A stretch of DNA of 64,000 bases, taken from NCBI GenBank assembly GCA_011525745.1, contig WYBU01000059.1, positions 1-64,000 on the forward strand, in the 5' to 3' direction. A program made the translations under genes and the position numbers. Positions within the stretch are counted from its first letter, which is position 1; the number at the start of each line of letters is the position of its first letter. A model generated the notes under the pieces. That model was given only the letters and a program-made list of their open reading frames with translations, searched no databases and was not told the origin of the DNA. This DNA comes from Planctomycetaceae bacterium (GTDB taxonomy: Bacteria; Planctomycetota; Phycisphaerae; UBA1845; UTPLA1). Positions 9,501 through 17,529 of the stretch are shown in pieces.

Positions 9501-9812
9501 CATGCGGGCCAGATAGCGGTCGCTCATCCGGCGCGTCAGCGAGGGAGTGACGCGCGTGGCCGACCAGAGCACGGCCACGGCGGCAACGCCGCAGGCGAGT
9601 GCGCGCCTCATTCCCAGCGAGAAGTCCTGATCGAGCAGATGTTCGATGACGACCGCCGCGACGACGTACACCGCGCCGCCAATGATCGCCCACAGCAGCG
9701 GCACCAGCGCGTCGAACAGCCGCGCCCGGCGCGCAACGGCGTCGAGCGCCTCGCGCACGAAGGCGTCGTAGTCGGATCGAGCAACCAGCGAGCGGCCGGG
9801 CAGCATGTTCAT
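6585..9812 (-). CDS. Large membrane protein with acidic Gly/Ser/Asp-rich low-complexity region
   Basis: 1075 residues. The N-terminus has two membrane segments (about 37-62 and 74-92) and a third near 168-188. Residues 200-520 look like beta-rich extracytoplasmic domains. Roughly 540-960 is extremely rich in G, S, D, E, Q and P. A short conserved-looking C-terminus follows, ending in an EYRDLLEAYYREMARD stretch. The architecture resembles the DUF4175-type membrane proteins that in Planctomycetes lie near MoxR/DUF58 operons, but those partners are not in view. The first two codons for Met are at 9812 and 9806; GAGG lies 2-3 nt before the first and about 7 nt before the second, so 9806 may be the real start. 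Function unknown. Confidence 0.75.
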   Translation of the reverse strand: MNMLPGRSLVARSDYDAFVREALDAVARRARLFDALVPLLWAIIGGAVYVVAAVVIEHLLDQDFSLGMRRALACGVAAVAVLWSATRVTPSLTRRMSDRYLARMIEKHFPELGNTVVTTVESQSRPDIDPGVVLGLVERSAEELARRDVRVCVPTSRLTRATRAGCGVVVLLLIYWAFAPKAVWPSLQRAFGMDVAAPTRTQIEWRTPDDGESVTRGTPIGFSARLSGRTPREAWVEYSIDEGATWPAGRRLLLMPDEPSSQRTSFWSARMPGGDVQATMLCRIVAGDAISRPRRIEVRPAPAVESAETTQYPPAYMNLPSETRVGADIDVWEGSRVELRARSNVPVSNGVVQLEDARNASARRMELSADDATRLRAEWIAEDDAEFRIVLRDRWGAANVPITHRQRVKRDEPPRVGLALPTDELELAANDRFDIDARVTDDFGVTDVALVYRRGRIEGRLSLNEGASLGGRGVRVNGSVSLAAMHAAPGDVIEWRIEARDNRRNLRGRPDPRIGVGPTRSIRVRLANADDAERDARSAASRTARRPASKTGKAFEPTQPADQRPPSNEQGQPDASGDASGSAGDQPRGDGADGRPAGEGTAVEGTQGQPESAGGDAGGPQPDEPTDAELSGGGGDRGAGEGAASDEADQSGDGASQAGSEPRSRMREGTGVAGADDSSLGAGKGAGEAGESREEFARRHRESLRRLIEEMGGDERDGSERDSGDEGAADSRGRPPNEGNAGEAEPTQAGSDQSAGKQPPRSKGGAEEQSTNGHESEAEADSGQKPSATQPAEATRSGGGDNQSDDSGQTENGDGPTGAKPGATAASRPAESGTSQPSEPGTATSGGRKKSQAGAEGATDATGHGQGEESGGSESDARSGDNGDSGQGEPSRDAGSSNDAGRPGDGAKRRTGGDSDDVPPTPEPLENDGTFEGGDDGGDLGIDMGRAERAVNELDRRLRAGEVDEALLKELGWTKAQAAGFIRRFKQAARPPDERDGVPSGASSRGGEVAVRTPGDVQVRRGGSVVADLRGASGDIAAERTRPTLRELPPEDVPSEYRDLLEAYYREMARDRREP

Positions 9813-9890
9813 GCCTCGGGGGGGACCATCTGGCGTGTCGGTACATTGTACCGTGGTTTCGAGGAGGTCGCCGGATGAACTTGCGGAGCG

Positions 9891-10709
9891 TTACAGAAGG
9901 AAGGGCAGCAGCCAGACAATGCCCGAGGTCAGCAGCGTTGCGATGGCGACCAAGCCCGCCATCCGCCGGCCGCGCGGGCCGACGCATCGGAAGGGGGCGT
10001 TCAGCGCCAGCAGCAGCAGGATGGGCCATGCCAGCGGTCCGCCTGGCAGGGGCAGGAGCGGGGCTTCGGCTTCGACGGGCGCATGATCGGCTTGTGCGGC
10101 ATCATCGGCCCGTGGCGCTTCGTGCGAATCGTCGCGGTGTTCAAGTGGCTCCGTTTCGGCCGAGGAGTCCGACGCCTCGGATGATGGCTCGGTCGCCGGC
10201 GCTACGGTAGCGGCCGGGGTAGGGGGTTGTCCCGTAAGCTCTGTTTCGGGCTTTGAGATGGCATCGCCCAGCGTTGCGGTGTCGGCGTCCGCGCCTGGCG
10301 CGAAGATGGCCGGCCGCTCACGCGTCGCGGGCACTTCGTCGCGGACCGCGGGCGCTGCCACGTCGATCGACGCCGGACGACTCGGTGCGTCGTCGGCGGT
10401 GGTGGTTGCATCGACGTTCGCCGGCGGCGAATCGTCGACAGAGGCCGCCCAAGCGGACGCCTCGATGTTGGCCTGTGCGACGAGCGCCGCGACTTCGTCG
10501 AGCTGCTCTTCGACGATGGCCGGACTGACCGGCCGCGACAGATCGATGGGACGGGACGGCGCTTCGGCATTGAACTGATCGCCCAGCTCATCCGCCGCTT
10601 CGCGTACGAACTGCTCCGCCTGCGCCAGCAGCGCCTCGATGTCCGCCGGCGGCAGCTCGAGCGCTGCATCATCGGGTGAATCGGAGGGCGGCGGAAAATC
10701 GGAGGCCAT
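9891..10709 (-). CDS. Acidic Ala/Pro-rich protein with C-terminal membrane segments
   Basis: 272 residues, not recognised. The first 200 residues are acidic and Ala/Pro/Asp/Thr-rich with no predicted fold. The C-terminus has two hydrophobic segments (about 216-235 and 249-270), the second ending at the C-terminus. It lies 78 nt upstream of the large low-complexity membrane protein on the same strand, so the two are probably co-transcribed and may act together at the membrane. Its compositional bias makes homology calls unsafe. Confidence 0.6.
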   Translation of the reverse strand: MASDFPPPSDSPDDAALELPPADIEALLAQAEQFVREAADELGDQFNAEAPSRPIDLSRPVSPAIVEEQLDEVAALVAQANIEASAWAASVDDSPPANVDATTTADDAPSRPASIDVAAPAVRDEVPATRERPAIFAPGADADTATLGDAISKPETELTGQPPTPAATVAPATEPSSEASDSSAETEPLEHRDDSHEAPRADDAAQADHAPVEAEAPLLPLPGGPLAWPILLLLALNAPFRCVGPRGRRMAGLVAIATLLTSGIVWLLPFLL

Positions 10710-10934
10710 GTCACGCGGTCCGAAGCGACGCGTCGGCGTCGAATGTCAATGGATTCACAATCCTGAAATCGAGTCACACACAGGGCGGAGGTTCGATGAT
10801 GCGGCCCGCCGTTGAGCCGCGCTCACACTTACTATCGGTATTACATCCGTTCAAAATTCCGGCAAAACGCCGCGAGCCGCGGAGTGCGTACCGGCCGGCT
10901 TGCGACGCCGCGTCCGGCCCGCCAACATTACAGC

Positions 10935-11672
10935 GTGTCTGTGCCGCGATACTTCCATCCCGCGCTTGAAGACGAAATCATCGGACTCGCAGGCGACGAA
11001 GCCCATCATGCCCTGCGCGTTCGCCGCGTTCGCGTCGGTGAGATCGTCTCGCTTTTCGACGGCAACGGCGGCGAAGCGGTCGGCGTCGTCAGCGAGGTTT
11101 CGCGGTCGGCGTTGCAGGTCCTCGTGCACCAGCGGTTCGTGGCGGCCGAACCAACCGGTCGGCGGCTCACGCTCGCCGTCGCCGTTCCCAAAGGCGAGCG
11201 CGGCGACTGGATGATTGAAAAGGCCGCGGAACTCGGCGTCGTCGCCGTATGGCCGTTGCTGACCGCGCGCGGCGTAGTCCGCCCCGGCTTGGGGCGACTG
11301 GCCAAGTGGCGACGGATGACGATCGAATCCAACAAGCAATCCGGCCGCAGCCGATTGATGGAAATCTGTGAGCCGCTCGACATCGACGAGGCGCTGCGGC
11401 GCTTCGCGCAGTTCGCGCGCGTGTGGCTTGCTTCGCCTGACGCAGCAGATTCGAGCGATGCCTCCGCCATGGTTGCGGACTCGTTTCAATCGCAGGCCGA
11501 TCTCGCGCTCATCGGCCCCGAAGGCGGCTGGGAGGAAAGTGAACGAGCGTGCCTTGTGAACGGCGGCGCGCGTCCGCTGCGACTGGGGCCGCACATTCTG
11601 CGGGTCGAGACGGCCGCCGTGGCGGCCGCAGCCGTGTGGGCCTTTCGGCGGCGCGCGCCACATCGAGATTAG
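10935..11672 (+). CDS. rsmE: 16S rRNA m3U1498 methyltransferase RsmE
   Basis: SPOUT-class methyltransferase that methylates N3 of U1498 in 16S rRNA. The N-terminal PUA-like domain begins VPRYFHPAL. The SPOUT knot is marked by the GPEGGWEESE motif (about residue 193) and the LRVETAAVAA cofactor loop near the C-terminus. GTG at 10935 gives 245 residues, the usual length; GTG at 10941 is equally possible. The reading frame continues upstream to 10812, but that part lacks family similarity. Stands alone. Confidence 0.92.
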   Translation: MSVPRYFHPALEDEIIGLAGDEAHHALRVRRVRVGEIVSLFDGNGGEAVGVVSEVSRSALQVLVHQRFVAAEPTGRRLTLAVAVPKGERGDWMIEKAAELGVVAVWPLLTARGVVRPGLGRLAKWRRMTIESNKQSGRSRLMEICEPLDIDEALRRFAQFARVWLASPDAADSSDASAMVADSFQSQADLALIGPEGGWEESERACLVNGGARPLRLGPHILRVETAAVAAAAVWAFRRRAPHRD

Positions 11673-11920
11673 AATTTCTCGGACGGGGCGGCTTGCTTTG
11701 CGTTTTTTTGCGGTCCGCGTTATACTGGGACTTGCGGTCACGGTACATCCAGGTCGACGGAGCAGGCGAATCGGCCCACGGGTCAAACCGCCGGTCGGTT
11801 CGCGGCGCCACGCGGACGCCAACGGTCCCTTCGCGATTCCAAGCTCCGCCCGGTCGGCCGGATGGTCTGGGCAGTCGCTTCGGCTGCGTCAGGCGACAGG
11901 ACGTAGGAACGGGGAGCGAC

Positions 11921-12634
11921 ATGGCGATAGAAACGGCGTGTACACTGCGCATGGGCCGGGAGCAATACGCGGGCAAAGCCCGCCTGGAGGCCGAACACAT
12001 CGACTTTTCCGGCGGAATGAAATTCCGCTTTCGGTTCTCCGAAATCCGCAACCCGGCGCGCGCGAACGGCAATCTGACGTTCAACTTCCACGGCCATTTC
12101 GTGCAGCTCGACCTGGGCGGGCGCGAAGAAAAATGGCTTGAGTCGATCCTGCATCCCAAGACGCTCAGCGAAAAGCTCGGCGTGCGGCCCGGCCACTTCG
12201 TGCGCCTCATCAACGTCGAAGACTCCGTGCTGACGGCACAGCTTGCCGAGCGCAAGGCGCGGATCGTCGGCAAGGACAAGAGCGTTGCGTGCGACGTGAT
12301 CGTGTTCGCCGTCGAGCGGCCGGCCGAGCTGCGCCAGCTTGCGACGCTGATCGACGACCTGCGGCCGGATGGGATGATCTGGGTGCTGCTTCCGAAGTCG
12401 AGCAAGACAGTGACGCACGCCAACGTCGCGGCGGCGGCGCGCCAGGCCGGACTGTCGGAGACGCAGAGCATCAGCTATTCGGAGGCCCACTCGGCCCACA
12501 AGATCATGATCGCGCCGGGTAAGCGCCGCGCGGTTCGCAGCGGCAACGGCAAGGCGACTCCCGAAACGGGTTCGCACGTCGCGACGGCCGGCGCCGGTTC
12601 CGGCATTCGACGCGCTTCGCGCAAGAGCACTTGA
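11921..12634 (+). CDS. DUF3052-like protein with unrecognised N-terminal domain
   Basis: 237 residues. ATG at 11921 follows GGGGAG at 4-5 nt. Residues about 80-200 match the pattern of DUF3052: a KTLSEKLGVRPGHFVRLIN segment, a central VIVFAVERPAEL strand, then a PDGMIWVLLPK strand. The first 75 residues (FSGGMKFRFRFSEI and following) form a separate small, apparently beta-rich domain not normally present. The last 35 residues are a basic, Gly/Ala-rich tail. Function unknown; DUF3052 proteins are small cytoplasmic proteins of uncertain role. Upstream, 11673-11920 holds no supported gene. Confidence 0.7.
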   Translation: MAIETACTLRMGREQYAGKARLEAEHIDFSGGMKFRFRFSEIRNPARANGNLTFNFHGHFVQLDLGGREEKWLESILHPKTLSEKLGVRPGHFVRLINVEDSVLTAQLAERKARIVGKDKSVACDVIVFAVERPAELRQLATLIDDLRPDGMIWVLLPKSSKTVTHANVAAAARQAGLSETQSISYSEAHSAHKIMIAPGKRRAVRSGNGKATPETGSHVATAGAGSGIRRASRKST

Positions 12635-13168
12635 TTGCCAATTCGTCGATCCGCGGCGAACCTCGCTCGGGTGAGCGGGTGCGCGCAGAATGCCCGCCCG
12701 TTTTTGTCACACCGCGTCATCCGCATCGCGGAAAATTCCGTACTCACTGTGAGATTTTCCACGCGCGTGTCAGCGTTGCGCTTGTATTGCGGCGCCGGCG
12801 ACGTGTGTGAAAACCCCGTTACCGGGCAATCAAGCCATTGGGTACGTGTCGATTTCCTCGAAGACCGCTCGCCGCTCCCTCATCGTCGCGGTTCGCTTGA
12901 GTCATTTCATGCATGTTCCGTCGCTCTACACGCGACGCGAGGCGCATGGCACGGAAGTTGCCCGCCCGTAGCTGCGAATTCTCGGGCGCGGACACGCGGT
13001 GCACATGCGCATCAGGGCCGACTTGTAAACGATCGCCCATAGTGGTATGGGATTTCGCGCGGGGCACGCGGCCGGGCGGCGACGATCGGCGACCGGTTGC
13101 CTGGCGGCACGGCATCCGTCGGCGAACACGCGCCCGAAGGCCGGACCCGCTGACAGCGAGGCTGTCGA
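12635..13168. other. 534-nt gap without a supported gene
   Basis: Upstream region of the cbb3 oxidase operon. I see no convincing coding sequence or confident promoter. TTGATTGCCAATTCGTCGA at the left end only weakly resembles an FNR-type site. Short open frames here are arginine-rich and look like chance frames of GC-rich DNA. Confidence 0.5.
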
Positions 13169-13792
13169 ATGGATCACGACGCTCAATGGCTCGAGTTGCA
13201 GCGCCTCAAGGCGCAGGTCGCGGCGATGGAAGCCGAACTGGCCGCCTCGGCGCCCGGCGGCGAGTGGCCGCCGCGATCCTACTACACCACGTATCACATT
13301 CTGGGCGGCATGGTGCTGGGCCTCGTCGGCGCGGCGGCGAGCCTGCTGTTCAACATCATCGGCGCGGCGATGGTCGGCCGCCATCCGCTGGAGCTGATCC
13401 GCGTCTATCTGACGTTTCCGCTCGGCGAGAAGGCGATGGAAGTGCAGAGCGGCTTCGTGCTGGCCGCGGGCTGCTGCCTGTACCTCGGCACGGGCATGAT
13501 CGGCGGCATTCCGTTCCATCTGATTCTCAGCCGCTTCTTCGGCGAAGCGTCGATGCTGCGGCGCTTCATCGTGACGACGATCCTGGCGATCGGCGTGTGG
13601 CTGATCAATTTCTACGGCGTGCTGTCGTGGCTGCAACCGCTGCTGATCGGCGGCAACTGGATCGTCGAGCAGGTTCCCATTTACGTGGCGATCGCCACGC
13701 ACCTGGTGTTCGGCTGGACGTTGTTGCTGGTCGATCAGTGGGGGCGGTTCGAGCCTTATCGGCCATACGGAGCGCAGGAGCAGAGAGCGTGA
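13169..13792 (+). CDS. Polytopic membrane protein, first gene of cbb3 oxidase operon
   Basis: 207 residues with a short N-terminal coiled region (1-28) and about four membrane segments (about 48-72, 90-115, 130-155, 172-192). Not recognised by name. Histidines occur in or near the membrane segments (YHILGGMVLG, PFHLILSRFF, THLVFGWTLL). Its stop codon overlaps the GTG start of the next gene by 4 nt (GTGA), tying it translationally to the dihaem lipoprotein and so to the oxidase. A structural or assembly role in the oxidase is inferred from position only. Confidence 0.7.
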   Translation: MDHDAQWLELQRLKAQVAAMEAELAASAPGGEWPPRSYYTTYHILGGMVLGLVGAAASLLFNIIGAAMVGRHPLELIRVYLTFPLGEKAMEVQSGFVLAAGCCLYLGTGMIGGIPFHLILSRFFGEASMLRRFIVTTILAIGVWLINFYGVLSWLQPLLIGGNWIVEQVPIYVAIATHLVFGWTLLLVDQWGRFEPYRPYGAQEQRA

Positions 13793-14859
13793 GCGTGCGA
13801 GTGGGAGAATTCGATCGCGCCGGGTCTGCGGTTCGCTCGCGCGTCGCCGTGCTCATCGCGGCGATGCTGCTTCTCCCGGGCTGCGACGCCTCGGAAGAGC
13901 GCGACGTCGACACGTCGAAGCCGCACGGTGCGCAGTTCGGCTTTCAGACCGACATTGCCACCTCGCTCGTCGAGGAAGGCCGCATCGCCTATCAACAATA
14001 CTGCGTCGGCTGTCACGGCGCGGCGGGCGACGGCAACGGCGAGGCGGCGATTTTCCTTGATCCCAAGCCGCGCAATTTCGTGCTGGCCAATTTCAAATTC
14101 AGTTCGACGCGCTCCGGGCAACTGCCCACGGATGCGGACCTGAAACGCACGCTGCGCACCGGCCTGCGCGGCAGCGCCATGCCGCCGTTCAATTTGTTGT
14201 CCGAGCGCACACTGGACGGACTGGTCGCCTACCTCAAGACCTTTTCGCCCAAGTGGACACAGCGACGGCCGGCCGCCGCCATCCCGATCGTCGAAGACCC
14301 CTTCCGCGACGCGGCGGACAAGAGCGATGCGATACGCCGCGGCGAGGCGGTTTACCACGGATTCGTCACCTGCTGGTCGTGTCATCCTTCGTACGTCGAA
14401 GAGTCGAAGATCAACGTCTACCTCGAGCAGTTCGGCAGTGCGCGGCGCGCAGGCTTCCGGCCCGATCTGCACCTGGCCGTCGCCAAGCCCAACAGCGAAG
14501 GGCAGTTGATTTATCCGCCCGATTTTCTGCGCGATTACGTGCGGGCCGGCGCGAGCGTCGACGATTTGTATCGCTCGATCGCCGCCGGCATCACCGGTAC
14601 CGCCATGCCGACCTGGATCGACTCTATCGATGTTCCAGCCGAAAGTGCGGACGAGCCGCCGATCGTGTCGCGGTCGGACCTGTGGGCCGTCGCGTATTAT
14701 GTGCGCGATCTGATTGCCAAACGGCCGCCGCTGCTGGCGGAAGGCAAGTTCGACGTGCGCGAGCGCCCGACACCGATCTATCTGTACGGCGCGCCGCCGC
14801 CCGCGACCGCGCCGGCCGAGGAGGCGGAAGAAGCGCCGGAGATCGAGCTGGATGAGTGA
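13789..14859 (+). CDS. Dihaem cytochrome c lipoprotein (CcoP-like role)
   Basis: 356 residues from a GTG at 13789, which overlaps the previous stop by 4 nt and follows AGGAG at 9 nt. The N-terminus is a lipoprotein signal with lipobox LLPGC. Two class I cytochrome c domains follow, with CVGCH at C72 and CWSCH at C195; candidate axial methionines lie in SAMPPF and TAMPTW. Known cbb3 oxidases carry a dihaem CcoP with a membrane helix. Here the dihaem unit appears to be lipid-anchored and encoded before CcoN. The C-terminus is a Pro/Ala/Glu tail. An electron-delivery role to the oxidase is inferred from operon position. Confidence 0.8.
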   Translation: MSVRVGEFDRAGSAVRSRVAVLIAAMLLLPGCDASEERDVDTSKPHGAQFGFQTDIATSLVEEGRIAYQQYCVGCHGAAGDGNGEAAIFLDPKPRNFVLANFKFSSTRSGQLPTDADLKRTLRTGLRGSAMPPFNLLSERTLDGLVAYLKTFSPKWTQRRPAAAIPIVEDPFRDAADKSDAIRRGEAVYHGFVTCWSCHPSYVEESKINVYLEQFGSARRAGFRPDLHLAVAKPNSEGQLIYPPDFLRDYVRAGASVDDLYRSIAAGITGTAMPTWIDSIDVPAESADEPPIVSRSDLWAVAYYVRDLIAKRPPLLAEGKFDVRERPTPIYLYGAPPPATAPAEEAEEAPEIELDE

Positions 14860-14882
14860 ACGACGTTGTGGCTGATCTCGCG

Positions 14883-14905
14883 CCGCGACGCCTGAGCCGT
14901 CGCGG
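14883..14905. repeat. Hairpin between dihaem cytochrome and ccoN
   Basis: Perfect 8-bp stem CCGCGACG/CGTCGCGG with a 7-nt loop in the 65-nt spacer. It has no T-tract, so an mRNA processing or stabilising element is more likely than a terminator. It overlaps the region 20-40 nt upstream of the ccoN start. Confidence 0.45.
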
Positions 14906-14924
14906 TGAACTTTGCAGGTAAACA

Positions 14925-16361
14925 ATGACGCAAGCCAGCGCCGCCGCTGTTCCGAAGGAACCGCCCGCCACGTCGGACCTTGTCGACGTGCGGCTCGTCC
15001 TGTGGCATTTCACGGCCGGGATGGTGTTCCTCGCCGTCGCCATCCTGGCCGGCTTCTTGTTCTCGCTGCAATTCATCCAGCGCTATCCCGTCGCCGGCAT
15101 CGAGTTGTTCTCTCCCGGACGCTGGCGCATGGTTCATACGAATGGCGTGGCGTACGGGTTTCTCGCCAACGTGTTTCTCGGTGCGCTGTACTGGGCCGTT
15201 CCGCGCCTCACGCTGCGGCCGGTCTACAGCCGCAGGCTCTCATGGTTCATATTCTTCGCCTGGCAGGCGGTGGTGCTGGCGACCGCGGTCGGCCTGGTGC
15301 TGGGTCATGCACAGGCGCTGGAATGGGGAGAAACGCCGGTCTATGTCGACCCGGTCGCACTGCTGGGCCTGATGCTCGTGGCCGTCAATTTCCTTGCGCC
15401 GATTTTCCAGACCAGCGGACCGATGTACGTCTCGCTGTGGTACTTCATCGCCGCGTTTATCTGGACTGTTCTTGTTTATGCGATGGGCAACTTTTTACCG
15501 CAGTATTTCGTCGGCGGCGCGGCGGCCGGCGCGATCGGCGGACTGTTCATCCACGACCTCGTCGGCCTGTTTGTGACGCCGCTGGGCTGGGGGCTGATGT
15601 ACTATTTCGTGCCGATCATCCTCAAGAAGCCGATGTGGAGCCACGGGCTGTCGCTCGTCGGATTCTGGGGGCTGGCGTTCTTTTATCCGCTGACGGGCAT
15701 TCACCACTTTCTCTACAGCCCGATTCCGCTCTTCTTGCAGCACGGAGCGGTGATTACGACCATCGCCATCGAATTCGTCGTCACGACGGTCATCATCAAC
15801 TTCTTCGGCACGCTGGCCGGCCGCGGTGACACGCTGCGCACGAACTTGCCGATCCGTTGGTTCTACACCGGCATGGTGTTCTATTTCGTCACTTGCCTGC
15901 AATGTTCGTTTCAAACGACGCTGACGTTCCAGAAGATCATCCATTTCACCGACTGGGTGGTCGGCCACGCGCACCTGGTGATGCTCGGCGTCTTCGGATT
16001 CTGGCTGCTCGGCATCATCCTGTACCTGTGGCCGCGGCTCGTCGGCTCGAACGCCTGGTATTCCGACGTGCTGAACAGTTGGCACTACTGGCTGACGATG
16101 CTGGGCACGCTGATTATGTTCCTCGATCTGCTGGTGGCCGGGCTGATTCAGGGCTATCTGTGGCGCGATCTGTCGCCGTGGGAAGACTCGCTGCGGGCGT
16201 CGATGCCGTTCTGGCTGGTGCGGACGTTTAGCGGCGTGATGATCACGGTCGGTCAGTTCATGTTTTTCTGGAATTGCTATAAGTCTTGGCGCCTGGGCGC
16301 GCCGGCCGGCGCCCCGCGCCGCGAGCCGAGCCGCGGCTCGATGGCGCCGGCGACGGCGTGA
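14925..16361 (+). CDS. ccoN: cbb3-type cytochrome c oxidase subunit I
   Basis: Catalytic subunit of the high-affinity terminal oxidase, in the inner membrane. 478 residues with about twelve hydrophobic segments. All expected ligands are visible: H71 and H350 (in VVGHAHLV) for the low-spin haem, H348 for the high-spin haem, and H210, H260 and H261 (TGIHHFL) for CuB. The cross-linked tyrosine equivalent is Y254, six residues before H260, as in cbb3 enzymes. It is followed after 110 nt by ccoO. Low-oxygen respiration is the known role of this family. Confidence 0.95.
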   Translation: MTQASAAAVPKEPPATSDLVDVRLVLWHFTAGMVFLAVAILAGFLFSLQFIQRYPVAGIELFSPGRWRMVHTNGVAYGFLANVFLGALYWAVPRLTLRPVYSRRLSWFIFFAWQAVVLATAVGLVLGHAQALEWGETPVYVDPVALLGLMLVAVNFLAPIFQTSGPMYVSLWYFIAAFIWTVLVYAMGNFLPQYFVGGAAAGAIGGLFIHDLVGLFVTPLGWGLMYYFVPIILKKPMWSHGLSLVGFWGLAFFYPLTGIHHFLYSPIPLFLQHGAVITTIAIEFVVTTVIINFFGTLAGRGDTLRTNLPIRWFYTGMVFYFVTCLQCSFQTTLTFQKIIHFTDWVVGHAHLVMLGVFGFWLLGIILYLWPRLVGSNAWYSDVLNSWHYWLTMLGTLIMFLDLLVAGLIQGYLWRDLSPWEDSLRASMPFWLVRTFSGVMITVGQFMFFWNCYKSWRLGAPAGAPRREPSRGSMAPATA

Positions 16362-16380
16362 GCCGTCGGAAGGACGAACG

Positions 16381-16479
16381 ATGATTCGGCACGTGTGGCA
16401 CGACCAACGGCGCTTCGTTGATCCTGGCTCTGCGGCGGCATCGTGCATGGGTTTTGTGGGAATGAAAACTAATGTTTGA
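16381..16479 (+). CDS. Possible 32-codon leader ORF overlapping ccoO start
   Basis: An ATG at 16381 is preceded by GGAAGGA at 6-7 nt, a stronger ribosome binding site than that of ccoO. The frame encodes 32 residues beginning MIRHVWHDQRRF and stops with TGA at 16477-16479, five codon positions past the ccoO ATG in another frame. It could couple translation into ccoO or be a chance frame. No similarity is recognised. Confidence 0.3.
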   Translation: MIRHVWHDQRRFVDPGSAAASCMGFVGMKTNV

Positions 16480-17215
16480 ATCCCGATCAGGCGTGTTTCT
16501 CATCGCGGGGCTGGGCTTCTTCGGCCTGTCGTTTCTCGTCATGGCCGTGCTGCCGTGGGCGATCTACTACAAAGAGCCGGAGCAGACCGTCGAGCAGCTC
16601 GCCGCGCGCGGGATCATTCCCGAGTTCGTCGACCTGGCCGAGCGTTATCCCGAGCAATTCAAGCAGTATTTCGGTGCGCCGACTTATGCGACCTATGTCG
16701 AGGCGCTGCGGCTGGGTCATCAGGTCTACGTGGCCGAGGCCTGCTGGCATTGCCACTCGCAGTTCATTCGGCCCGTCTCCAACGAGGACCTGCGCTGGGG
16801 GCCGGTGTCGCACGCCCTTGAATATCAGAACGAATTGCAGCGGCCGGTGTTGTTCGGGACCCGCCGCGTCGGTCCCGACTTGTCGCGCGAAGCGGGACGC
16901 CGCAGCAACGACTGGCACGTGGCCCATTTCTGGCAGCCGACGTCGGTCGTGCCCAGTTCCGTCATGCCGCCGTACCGCTGGTTCTTCGATGGGCAGGGCT
17001 ATCCCAACAAGCGCGGCTTGGCCGTGATCACGTACGTTCAGTTCCTCGGCAGTTGGCTGAAGGAATATCCCTACTTCCACGGCGAAGGGCCGCTGGGACC
17101 GCTGCCCGCCCCGACGCCCGCTGACGCGCCGATCGCACGCGGCGCGACGTCCGGTGAAACGGATTCAGTCGATGCGCCGATCGTCGGGGCGGCGACGGCG
17201 GGAGTCTTGCCATGA
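16472..17215 (+). CDS. ccoO: cbb3-type cytochrome c oxidase subunit II (monohaem)
   Basis: 247 residues with one N-terminal membrane anchor (about 8-30) and one haem c site, CWHCHSQF at C91, the usual CcoO signature. The axial methionine is in SSVMPPYRWFF. It passes electrons to CcoN. The family signature and its place after ccoN make the call secure. The C-terminus has an Ala/Pro-rich tail. It overlaps the next gene by 4 nt (ATGA at 17212-17215). Confidence 0.93.
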   Translation: MFESRSGVFLIAGLGFFGLSFLVMAVLPWAIYYKEPEQTVEQLAARGIIPEFVDLAERYPEQFKQYFGAPTYATYVEALRLGHQVYVAEACWHCHSQFIRPVSNEDLRWGPVSHALEYQNELQRPVLFGTRRVGPDLSREAGRRSNDWHVAHFWQPTSVVPSSVMPPYRWFFDGQGYPNKRGLAVITYVQFLGSWLKEYPYFHGEGPLGPLPAPTPADAPIARGATSGETDSVDAPIVGAATAGVLP

Positions 17216-17529
17216 TCGTTCGATCCGAATCGCGCCTCAAGCGCATCGTGCTGTGGTTCATCGCCATCGGCATTCTCGCGCCGGCCTGCTACGGCTTTAC
17301 CGAAAAACTGATCCTGTTCATTCTGGCCGTGCGCCGCGATCAGATCGCCGGATTTACGATCATTCCCATCGCCAACTATCTCATCGTGACGGCCGGCATG
17401 TTCTGCCTGCTGATCTGGGCCGCGAAGCACGGCATGTTCCGCAATGTCGAGCAACCCAAGTACGACATGCTTCGCCGCGAGGCCGAGCTGGACCGCCGCG
17501 AAGGGCGGCCGTGGAGCGAAGAGCCATGA
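17212..17529 (+). CDS. Small two-helix membrane protein of oxidase operon
   Basis: 105 residues with two membrane segments (about 10-35 and 45-68) and a charged C-terminal tail. It overlaps ccoO by 4 nt and the next gene by 4 nt. It may be an accessory subunit of the cbb3 oxidase, but it is longer than CcoQ and not clearly homologous to it. Role inferred from position. Confidence 0.7.
   Translation: MIVRSESRLKRIVLWFIAIGILAPACYGFTEKLILFILAVRRDQIAGFTIIPIANYLIVTAGMFCLLIWAAKHGMFRNVEQPKYDMLRREAELDRREGRPWSEEP

Noticed and set aside
7863-9878. 671-codon open frame on plus strand opposite the large membrane protein
   Set aside because: Antisense shadow; the opposite strand has the membrane segments and the better start.
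12913-13788. Upstream extension of the dihaem cytochrome frame
   Set aside because: It would overlap the whole membrane-protein gene in another frame; the GTG at 13789 has the ribosome binding site and lipoprotein signal.
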